DNA from: Pseudomonas sp. NBRC 111124
GTDB taxonomy: Bacteria; Pseudomonadota; Gammaproteobacteria; Pseudomonadales; Pseudomonadaceae
NCBI RefSeq assembly: GCF_001320245.1
Contig: NZ_BCBA01000052.1
Span: 1 to 37,459 of the forward strand
Reading direction: 5' to 3'
Length of the DNA: 37,459 nucleotides
Shown here: in pieces, positions 8,974-16,879 of the stretch
How the letters are laid out: every line of letters starts with the position of its first letter
Position numbering within the stretch: position 1 is the first letter of the stretch
Position numbers and translations under genes: made by a program
The notes under the pieces: model-generated
Told to the model about the DNA's origin: nothing
The model's database searches: none
Seen by the model: only the letters and a program-made list of their open reading frames with translations

Positions 8974-9939
8974 ATGCCCTTCATCACCGAGATCAAGACC
9001 TTCGCCGCCCTGGGTAGCGGCGTGATCGGCAGCGGCTGGGTCGCCCGCGCCCTGGCCCATGGCCTGGACGTGGTCGCCTGGGACCCGGCCCCCGGCGCCG
9101 AGCAGGCCCTGCGCAAGCGCATCGCCAATGCCTGGCCGGCACTGGAGAAACAAGGCCTGACGCCAGGTGCATCGCAAGACCGGCTAAAATTCGTGGCCAC
9201 CATCGAGGAATGCGTACGCGACGCCGATTTCATTCAGGAAAGCGCACCCGAGCGCCTGGACCTGAAGCTCGACCTGCACGCGAAGATCAGCGCAGCCGCC
9301 AAGCCCAATGCAATCATCGGCTCAAGCACCTCAGGCCTGCTGCCCAGCGAGTTTTACGAGTCATCCACTCATCCTGAGCGCTGCGTGGTCGGCCACCCGT
9401 TCAACCCGGTTTACCTGCTGCCGCTGGTAGAAATCGTCGGCGGAAATCGCACTGTCCCAGCGGCCATCGAGGCCGCCAAAACCATCTACACCGCCCTCGG
9501 CATGCGCCCGCTGCATGTGCGCAAGGAAGTCCCCGGCTTCATCGCCGACCGCCTGCTCGAAGCGCTGTGGCGCGAGGCCCTGCACCTGGTCAACGATGGC
9601 GTGGCCAGCACCGGCGAAATCGACGATGCCATCCGCTTTGGCGCCGGCCTGCGCTGGTCGTTCATGGGTACATTCCTCACCTACACCCTGGCCGGTGGCG
9701 ACGCCGGCATGCGCCACTTCATGGCCCAGTTCGGCCCGGCACTGAAATTGCCCTGGACCTACCTGCCTGCACCGGAGCTGACCGACAAGCTGATCGACGA
9801 TGTGGTCGAAGGCACTTCGCAGCAGTTGGGCGAGCGCAGCATTGCCGCGCTGGAGCGCTACCGTGATGACACACTGCTGGCCGTGCTGGAAGCGGTGAAA
9901 ACCAGCAAGGCCAGCCATGGCATGGCGTTCGGCGATTGA
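8974..9939 (+). CDS. cdhA: L-carnitine 3-dehydrogenase CdhA
   Basis: This 321-residue NAD-dependent dehydrogenase of the 3-hydroxyacyl-CoA dehydrogenase fold oxidises carnitine to 3-dehydrocarnitine, the first step of the pathway. The Rossmann motif is GSGVIGSGW at 14-22. The second domain contains GHPFNPVYLLPLVEIVGG (140-157), where H141 is the likely catalytic histidine, and KEVPGFIADRL. AGGAG lies 8 nt upstream. The 20-bp gap before it and the 10-bp gap after it indicate cotranscription with cdhC and cdhB. The length matches known carnitine dehydrogenases without the fused thioesterase domain seen in some bacteria; here that activity is the separate next gene. Confidence 0.94.
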   Translation: MPFITEIKTFAALGSGVIGSGWVARALAHGLDVVAWDPAPGAEQALRKRIANAWPALEKQGLTPGASQDRLKFVATIEECVRDADFIQESAPERLDLKLDLHAKISAAAKPNAIIGSSTSGLLPSEFYESSTHPERCVVGHPFNPVYLLPLVEIVGGNRTVPAAIEAAKTIYTALGMRPLHVRKEVPGFIADRLLEALWREALHLVNDGVASTGEIDDAIRFGAGLRWSFMGTFLTYTLAGGDAGMRHFMAQFGPALKLPWTYLPAPELTDKLIDDVVEGTSQQLGERSIAALERYRDDTLLAVLEAVKTSKASHGMAFGD

Positions 9940-9949
9940 GGAGCCCACG

Positions 9950-10417
9950 ATGCCCGCACTGATCACCTACCGCACCCCGGTCCAGGAGGCCTGGGTCGAC
10001 TACAACGGGCACCTGCGCGATGCCTTCTACCTGCTGATCTTCAGCTACGCCACCGATGCGCTGATGGAGCGCATCGGCCTGGACGAAGGCAGCCGCGGGC
10101 AGAGCGGCAACTCGCTGTTCACCCTGGAAGCGCACATCAACTACCTGCACGAGGTGAAACTGGGGACCGAGGTGTGGGTGCAGACGCAGATCGTCGGCTT
10201 CGATCGCAAGCGCCTGCACGTTTACCACAGCCTGCACCGGGCCGGGTTCGACGAGGTGCTGTCGGCAAGTGAGCAGATGCTGTTGCATGTGGACCTGGCG
10301 GGGCCGAGTTCAGCGCCGTTCAACGATATCAGTAGGCGCCTTCTGCAAGAATTGCTGGAGCAGGGGCGTGATCTTACCCCGCCAGAGTATGTAGGAAGGC
10401 GGATGCAACTGCCTTGA
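9950..10417 (+). CDS. cdhB: Betainyl-CoA thioesterase CdhB (hotdog fold)
   Basis: This 155-residue protein is an acyl-CoA thioesterase of the 4-hydroxybenzoyl-CoA thioesterase (hotdog) type. The opening pattern VQEAWVDYNGHLRDAFYLLI carries the catalytic aspartate region (DYNGH) usual in the family. In carnitine catabolism it releases glycine betaine from betainyl-CoA. The ATG at 9950 follows GAGGAG overlapping the cdhA stop region; upstream in-frame extension lies inside cdhA. It is the last gene of the operon here, followed by a perfect 10-bp hairpin. In P. aeruginosa a lipase-like gene (hocS) follows at this point and is absent here. Confidence 0.9.
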   Translation: MPALITYRTPVQEAWVDYNGHLRDAFYLLIFSYATDALMERIGLDEGSRGQSGNSLFTLEAHINYLHEVKLGTEVWVQTQIVGFDRKRLHVYHSLHRAGFDEVLSASEQMLLHVDLAGPSSAPFNDISRRLLQELLEQGRDLTPPEYVGRRMQLP

Positions 10418-10426
10418 AAACGTAAC

Positions 10427-10450
10427 TGCCTACTTCACACGAAGTAGGCA
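10427..10450. terminator. Hairpin after cdhB
   Basis: TGCCTACTTC (10427-10436) and GAAGTAGGCA (10441-10450) form a perfect 10-bp stem with a 4-nt loop. No T run follows on the plus strand; on the minus strand GTTACGTTTTC follows. It lies 9 bp past the cdhB stop, between convergent genes, so it probably marks the operon end. Confidence 0.6.
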
Positions 10451-10513
10451 ACCACTGGTACTGATCAAATTAGGCCACGTCATTCAAGCATCACCATCGC
10501 TCAGCCATAAGCG

Positions 10514-11782
10514 TCACTTGGGGCTAGCCAGTGGCGGATAGAAATCCTCGACAACCTGCCGACGCTCATTAAATCTTCTCGCGGCATCGTTATGGTATAC
10601 CGTCCCCATCGGCACCCCTTGGTACTGCAAGCGAGGATTTGAAAAGTAGGGAATGGCGCCGTTTGTGCCGGTCATGATGGTCCGGAAGATCGGCGCCTCA
10701 TCATGTTGATAGCCGTGCATGTACGGCGGATTGCGCTCAGGATCTCCGGGCTTCCACCCATGATTTACACCCAAATTATGGCCTAGCTCATGAGCCAAAG
10801 AGCTTGAACATGAGATGACCGAGTGGGCTTGGGCCTTGCTCGCAGTCAGCCACGCAAGGCCACAATACTGAGGCGCCGTTGAATACATCGACACCAAATC
10901 TGCTCCCAACGCTTCTCTTTGGGCTAACACCTTATCTGCAAACGGCTTTGCCAGGCGAAGATCATCGAGTTGCTGATTGTAGCTTCTGCCGGTTTCGTCA
11001 TAGCCACCATCATAATAGCCCGCCAACTCGTAAGTTATCTGGACATCGCTACTTTTCATATACTGATTGGCATTATTCAGCGCGAGGGCCAAATCGGCCT
11101 TATAGTTTGGACTTAACGCTTTTCTCTGGTCAGTAACCACGAACATGACCCGGATTGTACTGTGCGCGGATTTGGCAATTTCCGACGCTTCAGGCGCTTG
11201 CGCAGCCACACCGCTGATGCGAGGCTCTGATTCCGGGGGAAGCTTCGATTCGTCAACTTTTACCAACACATGCAGCCCAGAGCCGATTGGCTGAAGGCGA
11301 TAGTGCTGGCCGTCCAAGGTAAGGTCCCCAAGTACATTGTTGCCCTCTCGAACCAATGACAAGAAAAACATCGGATCATTGGCAATCTCTGCGGGGGAAT
11401 CTGGATGTGCCTGCTTCCAAGCAGAAGGTGTGTAGCCTACCCAGCCGAAAATTTCTGGTGTGATGGCAGTGAAATCACGCAAATGAAACTGCACCGTTTT
11501 TTTGCCTGGCACACTGACTGTTAAATCTTCGTTGCGCTGGCTGACCAACTCAGGCGCCAGGCGCACAAAGGCCACCTCAGCAGCTGCCGGGTCAGCTGAA
11601 AGCCTGGCCAATTCGTTTGCGGAACTTCTGGGCAGCGAGTCATGACTCGGAGTTGGTGCTAGCACAAACAGCTGCGGGGGCGCGCTCAGGGCAGCGGCGG
11701 CTGCCGGTTTCTGGTCTGAACACCCCAATAACAAAATCAGCATTGTCGCTGCCAGACTTGTCTTAAAAGCTACCATGTTCAT
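10514..11782 (-). CDS. Secreted or lipid-anchored metzincin zinc protease (reprolysin-like)
   Basis: The product is a 422-residue predicted lipoprotein. The start at 11782 (MNMVAFK) gives a signal peptide ending in the lipobox LLLGC, with the lipidated cysteine at residue 21. A weak GAGCGGA precedes it. The C-terminal domain has the full metzincin zinc motif HELGHNLGVNH at 331-341 and a Met-turn candidate in TIMTG (M370). PYFSNP and a closing R..V.DFY segment also resemble reprolysin-like M12 metalloproteases. The N-terminal part (about 25-210) could be a propeptide or an adhesion domain. Codon use and GC are lower than in the flanking catabolic genes, which suggests acquisition. It stands alone, convergent to the carnitine operon. 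The substrate is unknown; an extracellular or periplasmic protein target is likely. Confidence 0.85.
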   Translation of the reverse strand: MNMVAFKTSLAATMLILLLGCSDQKPAAAAALSAPPQLFVLAPTPSHDSLPRSSANELARLSADPAAAEVAFVRLAPELVSQRNEDLTVSVPGKKTVQFHLRDFTAITPEIFGWVGYTPSAWKQAHPDSPAEIANDPMFFLSLVREGNNVLGDLTLDGQHYRLQPIGSGLHVLVKVDESKLPPESEPRISGVAAQAPEASEIAKSAHSTIRVMFVVTDQRKALSPNYKADLALALNNANQYMKSSDVQITYELAGYYDGGYDETGRSYNQQLDDLRLAKPFADKVLAQREALGADLVSMYSTAPQYCGLAWLTASKAQAHSVISCSSSLAHELGHNLGVNHGWKPGDPERNPPYMHGYQHDEAPIFRTIMTGTNGAIPYFSNPRLQYQGVPMGTVYHNDAARRFNERRQVVEDFYPPLASPK

Positions 11783-11888
11783 ATTCCGCTCTGTGGGAAA
11801 TAGTCCCCAGATCAGATCAGAAAACACAAAGTGTGGTCACCTATCAGAATTATCAGGTGGGTAGGTAGATACCGTCTGCGAAAGAGGC

Positions 11889-11923
11889 AAAAAATAACCC
11901 CGGAAAGCCGTGAGCATCCGGGG
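11889..11923 (-). terminator. Intrinsic terminator of the minus-strand RNA candidate
   Basis: A 7-bp GC-rich stem (11898-11904 with 11917-11923) with a 12-nt loop is followed on the minus strand by TTATTTTTT (11897-11889). It is oriented to stop minus-strand transcription about 105 bp before the protease gene. Confidence 0.65.
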
Positions 11924-12032
11924 CCAAGAGCGAGCAACATCCACTGTGCATGAGTGAGGGTGACCAAACCCTCGTGGACCGTGAATGAATGCAGTCTGCT
12001 GGCTTCCCGGCCCCTGCAATTAGCCGGGAGCG
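11890..12032 (-). ncRNA. Candidate small RNA with three hairpins and an intrinsic terminator
   Basis: Read on the minus strand, three stems follow one another. The first is TCCCGGC/GCCGGGA (12005-12011 with 12023-12029). The second is nested: TCCAC with GTGGA enclosing GAGGGT with ACCCTC (11940-11978). The third is CCCCGGA/TCCGGGG (11898-11923), followed by TTATTTTTT (11897-11889), a typical intrinsic terminator. No credible protein is encoded on that strand and no upstream minus-strand gene needs a terminator here. A weak -10-like TAAGAA lies near 12040; no good -35 is seen. The 5' end is approximate. I cannot match it to a named sRNA. Confidence 0.5.
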
Positions 12033-12151
12033 ACCTGTTCTTAGCCAAACCAGCCATTGCGACATTCTGCCCTTGCGAGCCTGTCGCTGCGGACACAGAA
12101 TCGGTCGTAAATCACAGCAGCACTCTCTTCGCGATAAAAGGGACAACAGCC

Positions 12152-12409
12152 ATGATGCATGCGGATTTGATAGACCAGGACGACCTAGCAGGCCACCTGC
12201 GCGCGCGCGGGTTCGACATTCCCGCTGGAGCCAGCGCCGAGCAGGCCTGCGAAGCAGTGGTGCGCGGGCTGACCGAGCCGAATGCGCGGGCGCTGAAGGG
12301 GATGGTGGAGCAGATGTATACCGGTAGCGCGACGATTCTGCCGGCGGTGCGCCAGGCCATCGACAGACAGCTGTTGCCGGCGCTAGCCCAATTCAACCGA
12401 CGCGCTTAA
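12152..12409 (+). CDS. Small protein of unknown function
   Basis: The product has 85 residues (MMHADLIDQDD...), with GGGA about 8 nt upstream. An internal ATG 3 nt later is an alternative start. It is soluble and mostly helical by appearance, with repeated small and acidic residues (ASAEQACEAVVRGLTEPNAR). There are no cysteine motifs, signal peptide or recognised domain. It lies alone between the RNA candidate and a REP pair and is convergent with gbdR. Codon use is typical of the genome, which supports it being real. No function can be assigned. Confidence 0.65.
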   Translation: MMHADLIDQDDLAGHLRARGFDIPAGASAEQACEAVVRGLTEPNARALKGMVEQMYTGSATILPAVRQAIDRQLLPALAQFNRRA

Positions 12410-12423
12410 CCGACTTTTCCTGA

Positions 12424-12527
12424 ACCGGCCCCTTCGCAGGTAAACCCGCTCCCACAGTTACTGCACCGCTTTTGAACTCGGTGCAGTACCTGTGGGAGCG
12501 GGTTTACCCGCGAAGGGGCCGGTGCCG
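12424..12527. repeat. Inverted REP pair between the small gene and gbdR
   Basis: GGCCCCTTCGCAGGTAAACC at 12428-12447, running into CGCTCCCACAG, is opposed by CTGTGGGAGCGGGTTTACCC to about 12509 and GCGAAGGGGCC after it. The spacer also contains an inverted ACTGCACCG/CGGTGCAGT. It lies between convergent genes and may terminate both. Confidence 0.85.
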
Positions 12528-12529
12528 TT

Positions 12530-13636
12530 TCAGAGCCTTACACTGGCAAAGGTCGACTCGTTGCGCGCCTGGCTCAGGGCTGCCATCGGCCCGCTGTGCG
12601 GCGACAAGGTCATGGCCTGCGGAATCGGCATCATCGCCACCTGCTGCGCCGTGTTGGAGCCCACACGCTCGTCACGCGGCGGAATGCCGAAGTACTCGCG
12701 GTAGCACTTGGAGAAGTGCGGGGTCGACACAAAGCCACACACCGAGGCCACTTCGATGATCGACATCGGGGTCTGCTTGAGCAATTGCCGTGCGCGAATC
12801 AGGCGCAGCTTCAGGTAGTAGCGCGATGGCGAACAGTGCAGGTACTTCTGGAACAGCCGTTCAAGCTGCCGGCGTGATACCGACACGTACACCGCCAGCT
12901 CGTCGAGGTCGATCGGCTCTTCGAGGTTGGCCTCCATCAGCGCAACGATCTCCTGCAGCTTCGGCTGGTTGGTGCCGAGCATGTGCTTGAGCGGCACGCG
13001 CTGGTGGTCCTGTTCGTTGCGGATGCGCTCATAGACGAACATCTCGGAGATCGCCGCCGACAGCTCGCGGCCATGATCGCGGCTGATCAGGTGCAACATC
13101 ATGTCCAGCGGCGCGGTGCCGCCGGAGCTGGTGAAGCGGTTACGGTCGAGGGTGAACAGGCGGGTACTCATGTTGACACGCGGGAAGGCCTCCTGCATCG
13201 CCGCCAGGCATTCCCAGTGCACGCTGCAGTCGAAGCCGTCGAGCAGACCAGCGCAGGCCAGTGCCCAGCTGCCGGTGCACACCGCACCCAGGCGACGCGA
13301 CTGGCGGGCCTGGGCCTGCAGCCAGGTGACATGCTCACGGGTTACGGTGCGCTGGATGCCGACGCCACCACAGACAATCACGGTGTCGATGGGCGGTGCG
13401 TTGTGCATGGCGGCATCGGGCGTGATCTGCAGGCCGTCGCTGGCCCACACCTGGCCGCCATCGACGGTCAGCGTGTGCCAGCGGTACAGCTCGCGGCCGG
13501 ACAGCTGGTTGGCCATGCGCAGCGGCTCTACCGCCGATGCCAGGGAAATGAGGGTGAAATTGTCCAAAAGAAGAAACCCGATGGACTGGGGTGCTGTGCG
13601 GTTCTGGGTTGGGTTCCCGGAGGTGTACGACGTCAT
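12530..13636 (-). CDS. gbdR: Glycine betaine/dimethylglycine-responsive activator GbdR
   Basis: This 368-residue AraC/GlxA-family activator is the known inducer of glycine betaine, choline and dimethylglycine catabolism in Pseudomonas. The N-terminal domain is DJ-1/GATase-like with CTGSWALACAGLLDG, which keeps the Cys lost in CdhR. The C-terminal AraC domain lies at about 225-330 (LAVYVSVSRRQLERLFQKYL; VCGFVSTPHFSKCYREYFGI). A low-complexity tail with QQVAMMPIPQAM follows, as in known GbdR proteins. GAGGAG precedes the start. The position next to sdaB and cbcXWV is the conserved arrangement. Likely targets inside this window are the dgc operon and cbcXWV. Confidence 0.94.
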   Translation of the reverse strand: MTSYTSGNPTQNRTAPQSIGFLLLDNFTLISLASAVEPLRMANQLSGRELYRWHTLTVDGGQVWASDGLQITPDAAMHNAPPIDTVIVCGGVGIQRTVTREHVTWLQAQARQSRRLGAVCTGSWALACAGLLDGFDCSVHWECLAAMQEAFPRVNMSTRLFTLDRNRFTSSGGTAPLDMMLHLISRDHGRELSAAISEMFVYERIRNEQDHQRVPLKHMLGTNQPKLQEIVALMEANLEEPIDLDELAVYVSVSRRQLERLFQKYLHCSPSRYYLKLRLIRARQLLKQTPMSIIEVASVCGFVSTPHFSKCYREYFGIPPRDERVGSNTAQQVAMMPIPQAMTLSPHSGPMAALSQARNESTFASVRL

Positions 13637-13979
13637 CGCGATTTCTCCTCACACAAATGCAGGGCGTGCCTCAGGCGGGCACTGATTTCTTGTTATGGCC
13701 CCGGATTCGTGTGCAGGGGCTTGTTGCCAATCTCAACGCAAAGGCCGTGCCTGAAATTGAACGACCATCCGAAAAAACCTGAAAACGACGCCTTCATTCG
13801 GCAAATCAGGCACTTCGATCACGTTGGCAAGACTTCGCAAACCGCCGTCCTAGCGCCTTGCGTGTAACGGCTGAGCAATTTGGTGACACGCGCAGTGTAG
13901 GTTGCCCAGAAACGACACTCTTGAGTGTCACCGACAATGCCCATACTGAATGCGACACCCGACGATTGGTCCAAACACA
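13637..13979. promoter_or_regulatory. gbdR upstream region with inverted repeats
   Basis: No gene is visible in these 343 bp. GACACTC (13914-13920) and GAGTGTC (13923-13929) form a near-palindrome with a 2-bp centre. GGTGACAC (13882-13889) has its complement GTGTCACC at 13925-13932. These half-sites, 245-295 bp upstream of gbdR, look like an operator for an unidentified regulator. No clear -10/-35 pair was recognised. Confidence 0.4.
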
Positions 13980-14000
13980 AACGCCCCGAAACGGGGCGTT
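13980..14000 (-). terminator. Terminator downstream of sdaB
   Basis: AACGCCCCG (13980-13988) pairs perfectly with CGGGGCGTT (13992-14000) around a 3-nt loop. On the minus strand it is followed by TGTGTTTGG, a poor but T-rich tail. It lies 28 bp past the sdaB stop. Confidence 0.75.
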
Positions 14001-14028
14001 ATGAGCCTGTCAGCCTGCTATTGGCGCA

Positions 14029-15405
14029 TCAGCATTCAATGGCGCTGACCGCCAGGCCACCGCGCGAGGTCTCTTTGTACTTGTCGTGCATGTCGGCCCC
14101 GGTATCACGCATGGTTCGGATCACCTGGTCGAGGGAAATGAAGTGCTCGCCATCGCCGCGCAGCGACATCTGCACGGCGTTGATCGCCTTCACCGCAGCA
14201 ATCGCGTTGCGCTCGATGCACGGCACCTGCACCAGGCCGCCGACCGGGTCGCAGGTCAGGCCGAGGTTGTTTTCCAGGGCGATTTCGGCGGCGTTCTCCA
14301 CCTGTGCCGGGGTCGCCCCCAGCACTTCGGCCAGGCCTGCCGCGGCCATGGCGCAGGCCGAACCGACCTCACCCTGGCAGCCGACTTCGGCGCCGGAAAT
14401 CGACGCGTTCTTCTTGCACAGGATGCCCACGGCGGCAGCGGCGAGGAAGTAGTCGACCACGCTGGACTCGTTCACCGCATCGCTGAAGCGCATGTAGTAG
14501 TGCAGCACCGCCGGGATAATGCCGGCGGCACCGTTGGTGGGCGCGGTAACCATGCGCCCACCGGCGGCGTTCTCTTCGTTGACCGCCAGGGCGAACAGGT
14601 TGACCCACTCCATGGCGCTCATGGTCGAGCCGATCACGTTGGGCTTGCCGATTTCCTGCAGGCTGCGGTGCAGCTTGGCGGCGCGGCGGCGCACGTTGAG
14701 CCCGCCGGGCAGCGTGCCTTCATGTTTCAGGCCGTTGTTGACGCATTCCTGCATGGCTTCCCAGAGCTTTTGCAGGCCGGCGCGGATCTCTTCCTCGCTG
14801 CGCCAGACCTTCTCGTTGGCCATCATCAATTGCGACACGCTGAGGTCGTTTTGCTTGCACAGGCGCAGCAGTTCGGCGGCGCTGTTGAAATCATACGGCA
14901 GCACCGTCTGGTCGGCATCCAGCACGCCGCTGGCGGCCTGCGCCGCGTCGACCACGAAACCGCCACCGACCGAGTAGTAGGTGTCGCGGTGCAGCTCGCC
15001 GTGGGCACCTTCGGCGATCAGGGTCATGGCGTTGGGGTGGTACGGCAGGTTTTCGTCCAGCAGCAGCATGTCGCGGGCCCAGACGAATTCGATGGGCAGG
15101 CGGTTATCCAGCTTGAGGGTGTTGGTTTCGCGCAGGTCGGCGATACGCGGGACGATCTGGGTCGGGTCGATGGCGTCCGGCCATTCGCCCATCAGGCCCA
15201 TGATGGTGGCGTTGTCGGTGCCGTGGCCGATGCCGGTGGCCGACAGCGAGCCATACAGCCGCACCTCGATCCGTTGCACCTGGTCCAGCTCGCCGCGCTC
15301 ACGCAGGCCCTGGACGAACAGCGCGCCAGCACGCATGGGGCCGACGGTGTGGGAGCTGGAGGGCCCGACACCGATTTTGAACAGGTCGAACACGCTGATG
15401 GCCAT
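14029..15405 (-). CDS. sdaB: L-serine dehydratase, Fe-S dependent
   Basis: This 458-residue single-chain L-serine deaminase converts serine to pyruvate and ammonia, the exit step for carbon from betaine via glycine and serine. The N-terminal beta domain begins MAISVFDLFKIGVGPSSSHT. The alpha domain holds the Fe-S cysteines in GCQGEVGSACAM and CDPVGGLVQVPCIERNA. The start at 15405 has AGAGGTGA upstream; a longer frame runs into non-homologous sequence. I use sdaB because the gbdR-linked copy is so named in P. aeruginosa; sdaA would be an equally valid label. A 9-bp hairpin terminator follows. It shares its upstream region with the divergent cbcX. Confidence 0.93.
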   Translation of the reverse strand: MAISVFDLFKIGVGPSSSHTVGPMRAGALFVQGLRERGELDQVQRIEVRLYGSLSATGIGHGTDNATIMGLMGEWPDAIDPTQIVPRIADLRETNTLKLDNRLPIEFVWARDMLLLDENLPYHPNAMTLIAEGAHGELHRDTYYSVGGGFVVDAAQAASGVLDADQTVLPYDFNSAAELLRLCKQNDLSVSQLMMANEKVWRSEEEIRAGLQKLWEAMQECVNNGLKHEGTLPGGLNVRRRAAKLHRSLQEIGKPNVIGSTMSAMEWVNLFALAVNEENAAGGRMVTAPTNGAAGIIPAVLHYYMRFSDAVNESSVVDYFLAAAAVGILCKKNASISGAEVGCQGEVGSACAMAAAGLAEVLGATPAQVENAAEIALENNLGLTCDPVGGLVQVPCIERNAIAAVKAINAVQMSLRGDGEHFISLDQVIRTMRDTGADMHDKYKETSRGGLAVSAIEC

Positions 15406-15847
15406 TGTCGCTTCACCTCTTGCTGGGCTTGTCTCTGCGCGCCATGCGCAGGGCGGGGCAACTGCTAGGCTGAAGCTGCGAGCCGCCACGAATGCACGCA
15501 TCATCGGGCTTTTGCCTACCCCCTCGCCGTCTGCAACCGACGTACTTTTGTCCAGCAGCGCCGCAGCCTTTTCAGCCACCTGCGCGCCGCTTTCGAGCGG
15601 CCTGGTGACGCAAAAATGCGGCTACAGGGGTGTAAAAACTCATAAACGACATCGCCCGTACTGGATGCGACCCGTTCCGTACTGGTTACGACCCCACCAG
15701 TAGGCGATTGCCCGGCGCTGGAGGATTATCGAAAGCGACTCGTAAAGCACGGCCACGCAACCTGCCCTCTGCAGGCCTGGTCGACCGGACCCTGAGAAAG
15801 CCCGGCGACCCATGCGAACCCGAAGACAAAATCACAGGAGTCCATCC
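15406..15847. promoter_or_regulatory. sdaB-cbcX divergent control region
   Basis: No gene is seen in these 442 bp. CCGTACTGGATGCGACC (15656-15672) and CCGTACTGGTTACGACC (15677-15693) are direct repeats with starts exactly 21 bp apart (two helical turns). An inverted copy of the core, ACCAGTA, follows at 15696-15702. ACGACATCGC lies just upstream at 15646-15655, matching the dgc promoter region. The block is about 155-200 bp before cbcX and fits an AraC-family activator site; GbdR is the obvious candidate (inference). The sdaB leader contains a small CTGCGC/GCGCAG hairpin at 15435-15451. Confidence 0.6.
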
Positions 15848-16795
15848 ATGAAAGGTTCACCCTCGCTGTTGCTGGTCGCGATGCTGTCCGCACCGTTCCT
15901 GGCCCAGGCCGCCGAACCGGAGCAGTGCCAGACGGTACGCTTCTCCGATGTCGGCTGGACCGACATCACCGTCACCACGGCGACTACCAGCGTTGTGCTC
16001 GAAGCACTGGGTTACAAGACCCACACCACCATGATCTCGGTACCGGTGACCTACAAGTCGCTGGCCACCGGCAAGGACCTGGACGTGTTTCTCGGCAACT
16101 GGATGCCGACCATGGAGAACGACATCAAGCAGTACCGCGACGCCGGCACGGTGGACACCGTGCGCGCCAACCTGGAAAACGCCAAGTACACCCTGGCCGT
16201 ACCCCAGGCGCTGTATGACAAGGGGCTCAAGGATTTCAGCGACATTCCCAAGTTCAAGAAGGAACTGGACGGCAAGATCTACGGCATCGAGCCCGGTAAC
16301 GACGGCAACCGCACCATCCAGAGCATGATCGACAAGAACGCCTTCGGCCTGAAGGACGCTGGTTTCAAGATCGTGCAATCGAGCGAGGCCGGCATGCTGT
16401 CGCAGGTCGACCGCGCGCAGAAGCGTGGCGAGGCGGTGGTGTTCCTGGGCTGGGAACCGCACCCGATGAACACCCGCTTCAAGATGCAGTACCTGACCGG
16501 CGGGGACGAGTTCTTCGGCCCCGATTTCGGCAAGGCCACCGTACTGACCAACACCCGCAAGGACTATGTGCAGGAATGCAGCAACGTCGGCCAACTCCTG
16601 AAGAACCTGTCGTTCGAGCTCAAGGATGAAAGCACCATGATGGGCTACGTCCTGGACGACAAGATGAAGCCCGAGGCGGCCGCCAAGAAGTGGCTGAAAG
16701 ACAACCCTGGCAAGCTGGACACCTGGCTTGCGGGCGTCACCACCGTGGATGGCAAACCCGGCCTTGAGGCGGCCAAGGCCAAGCTCGCTCAATAA
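15848..16795 (+). CDS. cbcX: Choline/betaine ABC transporter binding protein CbcX
   Basis: This 315-residue periplasmic binding protein of the OpuAC type is known as the choline-specific binding component of the Pseudomonas Cbc transporter. The start at 15848 has AGGAG 7 nt upstream and opens a signal peptide, MKGSPSLLLVAMLSAPFLAQ, with cleavage near QAAEP. The ligand-site tryptophan region is VGWTDI, followed later by GKIYGIEPGNDGN and GWEPHPMN. It is close to CaiX. A 9-bp hairpin lies in the 84-bp gap before cbcW, a usual device for making more binding protein than membrane components. Confidence 0.92.
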   Translation: MKGSPSLLLVAMLSAPFLAQAAEPEQCQTVRFSDVGWTDITVTTATTSVVLEALGYKTHTTMISVPVTYKSLATGKDLDVFLGNWMPTMENDIKQYRDAGTVDTVRANLENAKYTLAVPQALYDKGLKDFSDIPKFKKELDGKIYGIEPGNDGNRTIQSMIDKNAFGLKDAGFKIVQSSEAGMLSQVDRAQKRGEAVVFLGWEPHPMNTRFKMQYLTGGDEFFGPDFGKATVLTNTRKDYVQECSNVGQLLKNLSFELKDESTMMGYVLDDKMKPEAAAKKWLKDNPGKLDTWLAGVTTVDGKPGLEAAKAKLAQ

Positions 16796-16818
16796 CGCAA
16801 TACGTCGTAGCGCTACCT

Positions 16819-16842
16819 CGGGGCGGGACCGTGCTCGCCCCG
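16819..16842 (+). other. Intercistronic hairpin between cbcX and cbcW
   Basis: A 9-bp stem including one G-U (16819-16827 with 16834-16842) has a 6-nt loop and no T tract after it. It lies 23 bp past the cbcX stop. It probably protects the cbcX message from 3' decay; this is inferred from structure and position. Confidence 0.6.
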
Positions 16843-16879
16843 GACTGATTTCAATCTTTGCAGGTGGAAGCTCGCTATC

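Noticed and set aside
11812..12146. Minus-strand short open frames of 60-97 codons
   Set aside because: They overlap in several frames, lack ribosome sites and protein-like composition, and coincide with the structured RNA candidate.
14086..15468. 460-codon plus-strand frame
   Set aside because: Antisense to sdaB; no domain and no ribosome site of note.
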